From Vicinamibacteria bacterium (GTDB lineage: Bacteria > Acidobacteriota > Vicinamibacteria > Marinacidobacterales > SMYC01): a stretch of DNA of 37,579 bases. The stretch lies in NCBI GenBank assembly GCA_035620555.1, contig DASPGQ010000770.1, positions 1 to 37,579 of the forward strand, given 5' to 3'. This document shows, one piece after another, positions 5,503 through 13,649 of this stretch (position 1 is the stretch's first letter; each line of letters opens with the position of its first letter). The position numbers were made by a program, and so were the translations under genes. A model generated the notes under the pieces. It was not told the DNA's origin. It did not search any database and saw nothing but the letters and a program-made list of their open reading frames with translations.

Positions 5503-8128
5503 GATCGAGCTGTGTGGCTCTTCGTGACGGGAACAAGCTCCCGGCGAGCGCCACCGCGACAAGGAGCAACACGACCGATAGGAGCACCGGTGGATTTCCG
5601 GGACTCACGCCGAATAGCAGGCTCGACAGGACGCGGGTGGAAGCCCATGCCGCGGGAAGGCCGATCGCCAAGCCGAGAAAGACAACGCTTGCCGCTTCCT
5701 TCAGAAAAAGTTTGAACACGTCCCTTCTCGTGGCGCCGAGCGCCATGCGAATTCCGATGTAACGTCGTTTCTGGGAGACCGAGAAGCTCATCAGGCCGTA
5801 GATACCCACCGCGGCGAGTGCGAGCGCGAGAAGGGCGAAGAGCGAGATTGCGAGCGCGAGTCCTCGCGGGCCAGCGGTCGAGCGTCCGAGGAATTCTTCC
5901 ATTGTCTTCACCCCGTACACCGGTAACGTCGGATCGAGGGCACGCACTTCGCGCCGCAAACCTTCCTCGAAGCTTCGCGGCGTTGCGCGCGTGCGAACGA
6001 GGATCGTGATTGGCGACGAGTATTCCTGTCGGAGCGGGAGAAAGAAGTACGGCCGCGGCTGCTCGCCGAGCGTCATGTACTTGCCGTCGCGCGCCACACC
6101 GATCACCTCGAGCGGCGGCTTTTCGCGGCTCGTTCGGAGTCCGCGGCCGACCGGACTTTCCGAAGGCCAGAACAGATTGGCCAGCGTTTCGTTCACGATC
6201 GCAACCGGCCTCGCGTCCTCGTGGTCTCGTTCGTCGAACGCTCGGCCGGCGACGATCTCGGTCGACATCGTGTCGAAATACCCCTCGCCGACGACGCTAG
6301 AGAAAACCAACAAGCCATCGTCGTCTTTGGTCGAGCCTGGTGCGGTGTCGGGAAACAGTCGACCTCCACGGGACGACGCATCGAGAGGAAGCGGGAAGGC
6401 GAGGCTCGCCGCTTCGACCGTGGGCAAGCTCCGCAAACGCTGGAGAAGCAACCGATGAAAGCGTCGGCCGCGAACCGGGCCGTAACCGTGCAAATCGAGA
6501 TTGACGGAGGCGAGGAGCAACCCTTGCTTCGCGAAGCCCGGACTGGCCGCGCGTACGTTCTGAAAGCTGCGCACCAGGAGTCCGGCCGAGAGAAGAGCGA
6601 CCAGGGAGAGCGCGAGCTGGGGGATGACGATCCAGCGTCGGCTCATTCTTCGGCGCGCCGAGTCCGAGTCTCGAAAGGACTCCGAGGCGTCGCGCCGTGC
6701 CGCGCGGAGAGCGGGCAGGAGACCCGCCACGAAACCCGCGAGTAGCGAGACGAGAGCGGTGAACATCACCACCCGTGCATCCACCTTGGCCCCGAGGTCG
6801 ACGGAAAAATCGAGAACCGGGTTCAGGCGCATCGCGGCATCGATCAGAGACTTTCCCAGCGCGAGGCCGAGACTCCCACCGGCGACCGCCAGCAGTAAGC
6901 TTTCGAGGAGAAGCTGCCGGACGAGCCTGCTCCGGGTGGCACCCATCGAGATGCGCACGGCCAGCTCCCTTCGCCGAGAAGCGGAACGCGCGAGCTGCAG
7001 GCTTGCCACGTTGGCACAGGCGAGGAGCAGCACGATCCCTCCAACGGCGAAGACCACTCGGGCGGCAATGGGAATGGCGCTCCCGACCTCGATCTCGATG
7101 ACGGGCTCGGTCTTGCGCGCGGCGGGAATGAGATGGAGCCGGAGCTCTCGATTGATGTCAGGATGCTCTGCCTCGAGACGAGAGGCGATCGCTTCGAGGG
7201 CGGCGGCCGCCTCCCCCGAGCTGGCTCCTTCCGTGAGTCGCGCGCGAAGATTGAGCCAGCCGCCCGTGCGGCGTTCGAGCCGCCCTTCGCTTCCCGGCCA
7301 GACCACCTCGTGAGCGCGGATCGGGACCCAGAGCTGCGGCGTGAAACCCAGGAACTTCGCGCCGGTAAAGCCTTCGCTCGCGATACCCACGACGGTGAAA
7401 TCGTTCCCGTTCAGACGAAGCTGGGAGCCGAGGGCGCTCTCGCTCGCGCCGAAGCGGCGGTTCCAGAACTCGTAGCTCAGAACCGCAGCACGCCCGTCGC
7501 CACGAGCAAATCCGCGGCCTCGAGCGAAGGGGACCCGAAGGCCGGAGAAGTAGTTGTCGGTGACGATCTCGCACCAGACGAGCTCGGGATCGGCTCCCCC
7601 TACGTTGAGACTGAGCGGCGCCCCTTGAAAACCCACGACATCGGAGAAGACGTTGGTTGCCTCGGCGAGATCGACGTAATTCGGATAGCTGAAGTTCGAA
7701 GGGAAGCGGTCTGCCCCCCGAGTCGCATAGATGGCCACCACGCTCTCGGGCGCGTCTAGCGGCATCGGCTTCACCAGCGCGGCATCGACGAGTCCGAAGA
7801 CGCCAGCGTTCACGCCGATCCCGAGTGCGAGCGATACGATTGCAGCGATCGTGAAACCTGGAACCCGAAAAAGCGCCCTGGTCGCCTGCCGAAGGTCCTT
7901 GAACCAGAGCTCAATCTCCGCTCCTTTCCCAGAACGGATGCGCCGTTCGCTTCGCAGGCGGATAGCGCTGCGGGGAACGTCGATCATCTCGCGTGCGAGC
8001 GTCCGCATCACGCCGTCCCGGCGCGCAATCGCCTCGAACGTAGAGCGCATCGACGCTTCGTGGTCACGACGAAACGCCCCGGGATACGTTCGCAGAAGGA
8101 GACGGTAGACGAGGGCGGCGAAGCGCAT
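5477..8128 (-). CDS. ADOP-family MacB/FtsX-type permease with N-terminal prefix domain
   Basis: 883 aa inner-membrane protein. Residues about 1-65 are the cytosolic 'permease prefix' (RLLLRTYPGAFRRDHEASMRSTF) that marks acidobacterial duplicated orphan permeases. Then come TM1 (FTIAAIVSLALGIGVNAGVF), a periplasmic MacB_PCD domain, an FtsX four-helix core (VFAVGGIVLLLACANVASL, then RRRELAVRISMGATRSRLVRQLL), a second periplasmic domain and a second FtsX core ending DPISTLRHE. No ATPase is encoded nearby, as usual for 'orphan' members, so substrate and energy source are unknown; export or mechanotransmission as in MacB is an inference. The start codon shares its A with the PadR stop (TAATG), so both are co-transcribed and PadR-controlled. 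Confidence 0.92.
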   Translation of the reverse strand: MRFAALVYRLLLRTYPGAFRRDHEASMRSTFEAIARRDGVMRTLAREMIDVPRSAIRLRSERRIRSGKGAEIELWFKDLRQATRALFRVPGFTIAAIVSLALGIGVNAGVFGLVDAALVKPMPLDAPESVVAIYATRGADRFPSNFSYPNYVDLAEATNVFSDVVGFQGAPLSLNVGGADPELVWCEIVTDNYFSGLRVPFARGRGFARGDGRAAVLSYEFWNRRFGASESALGSQLRLNGNDFTVVGIASEGFTGAKFLGFTPQLWVPIRAHEVVWPGSEGRLERRTGGWLNLRARLTEGASSGEAAAALEAIASRLEAEHPDINRELRLHLIPAARKTEPVIEIEVGSAIPIAARVVFAVGGIVLLLACANVASLQLARSASRRRELAVRISMGATRSRLVRQLLLESLLLAVAGGSLGLALGKSLIDAAMRLNPVLDFSVDLGAKVDARVVMFTALVSLLAGFVAGLLPALRAARRDASESFRDSDSARRRMSRRWIVIPQLALSLVALLSAGLLVRSFQNVRAASPGFAKQGLLLASVNLDLHGYGPVRGRRFHRLLLQRLRSLPTVEAASLAFPLPLDASSRGGRLFPDTAPGSTKDDDGLLVFSSVVGEGYFDTMSTEIVAGRAFDERDHEDARPVAIVNETLANLFWPSESPVGRGLRTSREKPPLEVIGVARDGKYMTLGEQPRPYFFLPLRQEYSSPITILVRTRATPRSFEEGLRREVRALDPTLPVYGVKTMEEFLGRSTAGPRGLALAISLFALLALALAAVGIYGLMSFSVSQKRRYIGIRMALGATRRDVFKLFLKEAASVVFLGLAIGLPAAWASTRVLSSLLFGVSPGNPPVLLSVVLLLVAVALAGSLFPSRRATQLDPISTLRHE

Positions 8129-8451
8129 TACGACAAGAGCGCTTTGGCTCGCGCCATCTCGACGACGCGTTCGAGCCGCGTGCTTTCACGCTCAGCCATC
8201 TCGCGACCCGTGGACGTCAAGCGGTAGTACCTTCGGCGTGCGTCGTCGTCCGCCGGATCGGGTCGTTTCTCCGTCTCCTCGATGAGCTTCTTTGCCTGAA
8301 GCCGCTGCAGCGTCGTATAGAGGGTTCCGGTTCCGAGACGCGTCCCCGTTCTTCGCTCGATCTCGAGAAGGATGCCGTAGCCGTGACGGTCCTCGTCGAC
8401 GAGGGCAATCAGAATTTGCAGCATGGGCAGCGTGGGGGTTATCGCCTGCAT
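8128..8451 (-). CDS. PadR-family transcriptional repressor
   Basis: 107 aa from ATG 8451; the frame can also begin at TTG 8460, but that lies in the promoter. A typical PadR winged helix is visible: LPMLQILIALVDEDRHGYGILLEIERRTG, GTGTLYTTLQRLQAKKLIEE and RRRYYRLTSTGREM. The short C-terminal helix (ESTRLERVVEMARAKALL) is the dimerisation arm of the small PadR-s2 class. PadR-ADOP pairs are a standard acidobacterial arrangement; the regulator probably represses itself and the permease and is released by a small hydrophobic or phenolic ligand (family knowledge; ligand unknown). Translation is coupled to the permease by TAATG. Confidence 0.9.
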   Translation of the reverse strand: MQAITPTLPMLQILIALVDEDRHGYGILLEIERRTGTRLGTGTLYTTLQRLQAKKLIEETEKRPDPADDDARRRYYRLTSTGREMAERESTRLERVVEMARAKALLS

Positions 8452-8459
8452 CAAATTCA

Positions 8460-8489
8460 AATATATCTAAAATTGATATATCCTGTCCA
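8460..8489 (-). promoter_or_regulatory. Promoter and inverted-repeat operator of padR-ADOP
   Basis: Minus strand: TGGACA (8484-8489), 18 bp, TATATT (8460-8465), each 5 of 6 to consensus. A perfect inverted repeat ATATATC-N7-GATATAT (8461-8481) covers the spacer and -10, a good PadR operator candidate. The start of transcription would fall at or one base before ATG 8451, again leaderless. Confidence 0.55.
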
Positions 8490-8584
8490 GAGCTATCCGC
8501 GTCTCATTTGCGATCAGAAGGGGTCGACGTGGGAGGAAGCCTAACTATTAGGTAGCTGCCGTTCACCGGTCGGTCCCGCGGCGC

Positions 8585-8593
8585 TGGTATACT
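8585..8593 (+). promoter_or_regulatory. Possible extended -10 promoter of the nfeD-floA operon
   Basis: TGGTATACT: a TATACT hexamer (5 of 6) preceded by TGn, an extended -10. No clear -35. It would give a leader of about 50 nt to the GTG at 8649. Confidence 0.35.
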
Positions 8594-8648
8594 ATGCGCA
8601 GTCGAGCCTGAAGAGCGCCTTCAACCTTAATTATTCTTCGGAGCGAAA

Positions 8649-10142
8649 GTGGGGAGAACAACGGCGAGAACCGCCCGTTTCGTGTCAGTTTGGACGGCTT
8701 TCCTGGTTGCGGGCCTGGCGTCGCTCATCATCGATGCGGCAGCGCCGGCATCGGGGCTCCAGGGCGACTCCGCCTCGGGCTCGGGTGCTTCCCAGCCTGT
8801 ATCGGGCAAAGACGACAATCTCGGCGAGCACTCGCCAGGCTCGTCGGGAGTGGTTTTCCGGATCCCGATCGAGGGGACGATCGACCTCGGGTTGGCACCC
8901 TTCGTCGCTCGCGTCGTGGAATCGGCCGCGGCGACGGACAACGCCGTCGTTCTGCTGGACATCGACACGTTTGGGGGCCGTGTCGACGGAGCCGTATTGA
9001 TCCGCGACACGCTCATCGACGCGCCGGTGAAAACAGTGGCGTTCATCCACCCGCGGGCGATCTCGGCGGGCGCGCTGATCTCGCTGGCATGCGAGGTGAT
9101 CGTCATGGCGCCTGGAGGCTCGATCGGAGCGGCCACGCCCATCACTGGAGCGGGAGCTGGCCAGGAGCCACAGGCCGCCGACGAGAAAGTGCTCTCGTAC
9201 ATGCGCACCGAGATGCGCACGACCGCGGAGAAGAGGGGCCGTCGGGGCGACGTCGCCGAAGCCATGGTCGATGCCGACGTGGAGATTGAAGGCGTCATCG
9301 AAAAAGGTAAAGTCTTGACGCTGAGCACCGGCGAGGCACTCGCTTTGAAGATCGCCGACCACGAGGCCAGGAACCTGGAAGAGGCCCTCGAAGTCATCGG
9401 TCTTTCTGGCGCCCGCGTCGAGGAGACCGAGACCAACTGGGCCGAGGCCATCGCCCGCGCCGTCTCCGAGCCGACTCTGTCCTCCCTGCTCCTCAGCATC
9501 GGATTCCTCGGCATCATGATCGAGCTGTACCAGCCCGGGTGGGGCCTTCCGGGAACGGTCGGAATTCTCTCCCTCGTTACGTTCTTCTTCGGCCACCACG
9601 TGGCCCGGCTCGCCGGTTGGGAAGAGCTCCTGTTGTTCGCCCTCGGAGCCCTCCTGCTGTTGGTCGAGCTTCTGGTGATCCCTGGGTTCGGCCTCATCGG
9701 CGCGAGCGGAGTGGCACTCATGCTGGTCTCGATCCTCCTTTCTCTGCTCGCACTCGATTTTCGAGTCTCCTGGGATCTGGGGTTCGTCAATCGCGCGCTC
9801 GTCGTCCTCTCCACATCCCTGGTGATCACCGCGGTCTTGGGATTCCTCGTGGTGCGTTTGCTCCCCGGTACGGGCGTGGCACGCCGTTTCGTCCTGGGGG
9901 AGTCTCTCGCCGCTCGAGCGGGATTCAGCTCGCATGACGAGGCCGAGAAGGAAGGCTTCCCCCTGGGTACTCTGGGCGAGGCAATTACCGACTTGAGGCC
10001 AGCGGGGAAGATCAAAGTCGCGAGCAAGAGGATCGATGCCGTCTCCGAGGGCGACTATATCGCCTCGGGCGAACGGGTGAAGATCGTTCAATGGCGCTCG
10101 GGCACAGCCGTCGTCAGGGCGGAACCGGGAAATCGCGCATGA
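8649..10142 (+). CDS. Long-form NfeD membrane serine protease (ClpP-like plus NfeD domain)
   Basis: 497 aa from GTG 8649, preceded by GGAGCGA. A signal peptide/TM occupies residues about 8-35. Residues about 68-265 are the ClpP/crotonase-like protease domain with LLDIDTFGGRVDGAV, then AISAGALISL carrying the likely catalytic Ser139, and GGSIGAATPI; K180 in ADEKVLSYM is the likely general-base lysine of the Ser/Lys dyad. Several TM helices follow (residues about 275-410) and a C-terminal OB-fold (ITDLRPAGKIKV...EGDYIASGERVKIV). Long NfeD proteins cleave stomatin/flotillin-like partners and help organise membrane microdomains; the flotillin gene two genes downstream fits. The stop overlaps the next start (ATGA). 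Confidence 0.92.
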   Translation: MGRTTARTARFVSVWTAFLVAGLASLIIDAAAPASGLQGDSASGSGASQPVSGKDDNLGEHSPGSSGVVFRIPIEGTIDLGLAPFVARVVESAAATDNAVVLLDIDTFGGRVDGAVLIRDTLIDAPVKTVAFIHPRAISAGALISLACEVIVMAPGGSIGAATPITGAGAGQEPQAADEKVLSYMRTEMRTTAEKRGRRGDVAEAMVDADVEIEGVIEKGKVLTLSTGEALALKIADHEARNLEEALEVIGLSGARVEETETNWAEAIARAVSEPTLSSLLLSIGFLGIMIELYQPGWGLPGTVGILSLVTFFFGHHVARLAGWEELLLFALGALLLLVELLVIPGFGLIGASGVALMLVSILLSLLALDFRVSWDLGFVNRALVVLSTSLVITAVLGFLVVRLLPGTGVARRFVLGESLAARAGFSSHDEAEKEGFPLGTLGEAITDLRPAGKIKVASKRIDAVSEGDYIASGERVKIVQWRSGTAVVRAEPGNRA

Positions 10143-10636
10143 GCGATCCTCTCATCACCGTCGTCGCCTTGCTCGTCGCCGGATATCTTCTAGTGGCTCT
10201 CGAGCTCTTCGTCATCCCCGGGTTCGGCGTGACCGGAATACTGGGCCTCGTCTGCCTCGCTGCCGGTTGTTTCTACGCATTCCATTTTTTCGGGAGCGCA
10301 TACGGAACCCTGGCCGTCGTGCTCGTGCTCGGATCGACCACCGCGGTGATGCTCTGGATTCCCAAGAGTCGCTTTGGAAAGGACGTTGTGCTGTTGTCGT
10401 CTCTCTCCAAGGCGCACTCCGCCGAGACCGAGCTCGAGACGGGGCGAACCGGCGTCGCCGAATCGGATCTCCGTCCCGCTGGCATCGCGCGCTTCGGCGA
10501 GCTCAGGCGTGGCGTCGTTACCGAGGGAGAGTTCATCGAAGCCGGCTCCTCCATCATCGTTACCGAAGTGCGAGGCTCTCGAATCGTCGTGGAGCTCGCC
10601 GCGCGATCGAGCGAGGAGCGGCCCAGACCCGCGTGA
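10139..10636 (+). CDS. Short-form NfeD protein
   Basis: 165 aa from ATG 10139, overlapping the previous stop (ATGA). Residues about 5-75 contain three hydrophobic segments (ITVVALLVAGYLLVALELFV, GFGVTGILGLVCLAAGCFYAF shown in part as GILGLVCLAAG, and TLAVVLVLGSTTAVMLW). The C-terminus is an OB-fold with GVAESDLRPAGIARF and GEFIEAGSSIIVTEV, the same pattern as the end of the long NfeD protein, so the two genes share this domain. It lacks a protease domain and probably acts as a membrane partner of flotillin, as in other nfeD-flotillin operons. Confidence 0.9.
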   Translation: MSDPLITVVALLVAGYLLVALELFVIPGFGVTGILGLVCLAAGCFYAFHFFGSAYGTLAVVLVLGSTTAVMLWIPKSRFGKDVVLLSSLSKAHSAETELETGRTGVAESDLRPAGIARFGELRRGVVTEGEFIEAGSSIIVTEVRGSRIVVELAARSSEERPRPA

Positions 10637-10771
10637 TATACAGGCATGGGCGACGTCCGAAGCCGAGCGTCGGCAGGAGGCTGCTCAGGACTCTTCGGAT
10701 GTCAGATGTTGACTGTTGACGTAGGCTCCGAAGCGACCGTTCGAGGCGGAGCCTTCTAAGGAGGACCGTAA

Positions 10772-11749
10772 ATGGGAATCGTAGCCCTTGCTTTTCTAAT
10801 TCTGGTCGGAATTGGGTTCCTTCTGTACTTCGTGCCTATCGGCTTGTGGATCGCGGCCTGGTCCTCGGGAGCATCCGTCGGCATCGGAACGCTCATCGCC
10901 ATGCGGCTCAGGCGCGTTCCCCCGTCGCTCATCATCAATCCTCGCATCAGCGCGGTCAAGGCCGGCCTCAACTTGAGCGTCAACCAGCTCGAAGCGCACT
11001 ACCTTTCCAAGGGAAACGTCGAGCGCGTCGTGCAAGCGCTCATCTCCGCCGACAAGGCGAATATCGCGCTCACCTTCGAGCGCGCCGCCGCCATCGACCT
11101 CGCGGGCCGAAACGTCCTCGAGGCCGTCCAGATGAGCGTCAACCCCAAAGTCATCACGACGCCCAAGGTCGCGGCGGTCGCGAAGGACGGCATCCAGCTC
11201 ATCGCCCAGAGCCGCGTGACGGTGCGCGCCGATATCGACAGGCTGGTCGGTGGGGCGGGAGAAGAGACCGTCGTCGCACGCGTCGGCGAGGGCGTCGTCT
11301 CCACCATCGGCTCGGCCGACACCCACAAACACGTGCTGGAGAACCCGGACATCATTTCCAAGACCGTGCTGAAGAAAGGTCTCGATGCCGGCACCGCCTT
11401 CGAGATCCTCTCGATCGACATCGCCGACATCGATGTGGGAGCCAACATCGGAGCCAAGCTCCAGACGGAGCAGGCAGAAGCCGACAAGCAGATCGCGCAG
11501 GCGAAAGCGGAGGGTCGCCGCGCCATGGCGGTCGCGCAGGAGCAAGAGATGAAGGCCCGGGTGCACGAGATGCGAGCCAAGGTCGTCGAGGCCGAGGCGG
11601 AAGTGCCTATGGCCATGGCCCAGGCGTTCCGGGAGGGAAAGCTAGGAGTCATGGACTACTACAACATGCAGAACGTAGTGGCGGACACCAAGATGCGCGA
11701 CTCGATCGCCCGCTCGGGCGAGCCCGAGGATTCCGATGAACGCAAATAG
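10772..11749 (+). CDS. floA: Flotillin-like protein FloA
   Basis: 325 aa, with a near-perfect ribosome binding site AAGGAGG (10758-10764) seven bases before ATG, the strongest in the window. A membrane hairpin or TM lies at residues about 3-40 ([18 protein letters not shown]), then the PHB/SPFH domain ([25 protein letters not shown] in part), [21 protein letters not shown] and an Ala/Glu-rich coiled coil ([20 protein letters not shown]). These match bacterial FloA (former YqfA), a scaffold of functional membrane microdomains. It follows two NfeD genes, the usual partners. The strong ribosome binding site suggests it is made in excess over the NfeD proteases. Confidence 0.95.
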   Translation: MGIVALAFLILVGIGFLLYFVPIGLWIAAWSSGASVGIGTLIAMRLRRVPPSLIINPRISAVKAGLNLSVNQLEAHYLSKGNVERVVQALISADKANIALTFERAAAIDLAGRNVLEAVQMSVNPKVITTPKVAAVAKDGIQLIAQSRVTVRADIDRLVGGAGEETVVARVGEGVVSTIGSADTHKHVLENPDIISKTVLKKGLDAGTAFEILSIDIADIDVGANIGAKLQTEQAEADKQIAQAKAEGRRAMAVAQEQEMKARVHEMRAKVVEAEAEVPMAMAQAFREGKLGVMDYYNMQNVVADTKMRDSIARSGEPEDSDERK

Positions 11750-11882
11750 CAGAGCAAAGGAAACGGAATCCCGATTCCTGGCCGCGGCAATCCGCGATCC
11801 CGTGCGTCTGCGAAGAAGGCTCGTCTTGGCGATCGCGCTGGCACCCCCTAAGGCGAGGAGACGCGTGAGGCGGAGACGGTAG
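11736..11882 (+). CDS. Possible 48-aa basic small protein between floA and the 517-aa gene
   Basis: An ATG overlaps the end of floA by 14 bp and the frame runs to a TAG four bases before the next start, filling the gap exactly. The predicted peptide begins [20 protein letters not shown] and ends in an arginine-rich tail ([10 protein letters not shown]). The tiling suggests translational coupling, but the Arg-rich composition can arise by chance in GC-rich DNA. No family recognised. Confidence 0.2.
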   Translation: MNANSRAKETESRFLAAAIRDPVRLRRRLVLAIALAPPKARRRVRRRR

Positions 11883-11886
11883 ACCG

Positions 11887-13440
11887 ATGGACATCCAGAC
11901 CGTCTTCTATCTCCTGCTGTTCGTCTTTTGGCTGCTCTCCCAGATTGCCTCCCAAGCGAAGAAAGCGCGGCGCCAGGAAGAGGCGCCGCCCGTCGCGAGA
12001 GGTCCCACCCGTCCTCGGTTGCCGCAGCCGATCGTCGGGCTCGACCGCGAAGCGCAGCAGGTACTGGCCGTGCTCAGACGAGCCTCGGGCGAGCTGGACG
12101 AGTGCCTCCTCGAGCTGGAACCCAGCCTGCGGGCGCAGGCAAGCTTCATCGTCGATCGGTCCCTGAGGAGCGAGGCCGAAACCACGGTGGAGCGGCTCGA
12201 GTCCGCGATTGCCGCCAAGGAAGCCCGTTCCTTGTCGGTCGTCTTGGAGAGGGCTCGTGAGGTCACGGACTCCCTCCGCGAAATCACGACGACGGCGAGG
12301 ACTCACTCCACGATCAGACGACGACCCGAGACCTCGAAAGCCCAGGTGGTCGCGGACCGGCTCGTCGATGAGTTCCAAGCCCGCTTCGCTCCCCACGCGG
12401 CCGCTGCCCAACTCGAGCTCATCGAGGCGCCGCCCGTCGCTCTGATCTGGGATCTGGGCGACGACCGTCTCGGGTCATCGCCCCTCGCGGGCTCGACACT
12501 CTTCGTGCCGCGAAGCGTAACCAACGAGCCGCTGGAATGGGTTGCCCTGCCTTTCGAGATCGCAAGGTATCTCGGCGACGCCGCTCCCGGTCTCTATCGC
12601 GAGATCTACGACCGGCTCGAGCTCAGGGTGACCGATTCGGACGTCGCGAGCCGTCCCGAGGCTCTTGCCCGACTGTTGTTCGCCGCTTACGTCGTTCGAA
12701 TTCTCGGAGACGCGTTGGGGGCCACTTTGTTCGGTCCCACGTATCTTCGCGTCCTCGCCCGCGTTCATGCGAGCCCGCAGTCGCCGCTTCGAGTCACGAC
12801 CCTCCGGCTCAATCCAGACGGCACGGTGCATCCCGAGCCCCCCGCGCATCTGCGAATTCGATGGACGGCGGCATGGGTCACGCTCCTCGGTTACTCGAGC
12901 GAGGCAGAGGAGAATCTCCGACAATGGACGGAACAACATCAGAACCCTTCTTCCCTCGCCCTGTCAGGAGCCCAAGGGAGCCTTCCGCTTCCGCCCATCG
13001 AATCCGTCCTCGACACGCTCACCGAACAGCTCTTCTTCACCGAGCTCGAAGCCCTCGGCTCCAAGAGGCTGGCGGATCTGCCAGGAATAGCCGACTGGAG
13101 ACTCCACGCCAAAGGCGCGTCGAGGGCGAAGGCGATGCTTTCGTCGGGGAAGCTCGCCGAAGGCTCACCGCGGCAACTCGTGGTCGCGGCGATGGACGCC
13201 GCGCTCGACTCGCCCGAACAGACCGCGACCCTTGGGCGCAGGCTCTATGAATCGATCATCGGGCCGGCAGCCGTCGACGCCAGGGTGCCGGCGAAGCGGA
13301 GCAAGCCCCTTGTCGCAATCGACCGGCGGGGCCCGCGGCGACCGGGGTCGCATGAGCTCGTCGAGGCGTTGATTCTCGGGGAGCTGCTTCTCGAGCGCCC
13401 CCGCGGCCCGTGGCGAAACCGAGTGACGCGCAGCCTTTGA
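11887..13440 (+). CDS. Membrane-anchored protein of unknown function in the flotillin operon
   Basis: 517 aa. One N-terminal TM (residues about 5-21, VFYLLLFVFWLLSQIA) is followed by a basic stop-transfer segment, then a helical region (about 50-145) with coiled-coil potential. A globular domain follows: LIWDLGDDRLGSSPLAGSTL, WVALPFEIARYLGD and LLFAAYVVRILGDALGATLFG. The spacing of the last two helices is reminiscent of a zinc-peptidase core (helix carrying HExxH plus a later helix), but no HExxH or third ligand is present, so at best it is an inactive relative; this is a weak inference. It closes the nfeD-nfeD-floA operon and probably acts at the same membrane domains. Confidence 0.75.
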   Translation: MDIQTVFYLLLFVFWLLSQIASQAKKARRQEEAPPVARGPTRPRLPQPIVGLDREAQQVLAVLRRASGELDECLLELEPSLRAQASFIVDRSLRSEAETTVERLESAIAAKEARSLSVVLERAREVTDSLREITTTARTHSTIRRRPETSKAQVVADRLVDEFQARFAPHAAAAQLELIEAPPVALIWDLGDDRLGSSPLAGSTLFVPRSVTNEPLEWVALPFEIARYLGDAAPGLYREIYDRLELRVTDSDVASRPEALARLLFAAYVVRILGDALGATLFGPTYLRVLARVHASPQSPLRVTTLRLNPDGTVHPEPPAHLRIRWTAAWVTLLGYSSEAEENLRQWTEQHQNPSSLALSGAQGSLPLPPIESVLDTLTEQLFFTELEALGSKRLADLPGIADWRLHAKGASRAKAMLSSGKLAEGSPRQLVVAAMDAALDSPEQTATLGRRLYESIIGPAAVDARVPAKRSKPLVAIDRRGPRRPGSHELVEALILGELLLERPRGPWRNRVTRSL

Positions 13441-13649
13441 GCTATCATTCGCGCGGAAAGGCTGATGATGAAGTCCGGTCCAGCCTACCGCGCGGCAGCC
13501 ACGACATCCGCTGCGAGATCGGCGCGCAGCGCCGCAGAGGCCGAGCCGTGGAGGGCACCGCTTTCGTCTCCGAAGGAGGCGAATGCGAGCGTGGCCGATA
13601 GGCCACGAGTCCCTCCACGGCATTGATCAGGAAAAGGAGACTTCACAAC

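Noticed and set aside
8685-10091. 468-codon open frame on the minus strand opposite the long NfeD gene
   Set aside because: Low-complexity, Asp/Arg/His-rich translation with no domain; the plus strand encodes a complete NfeD protease. GC-rich DNA produces such antisense frames.
13441-13649. Possible small gene or regulatory RNA upstream of the M16 pair
   Set aside because: Only short frames without ribosome binding site or motif, and no stable conserved-looking fold that I can recognise.
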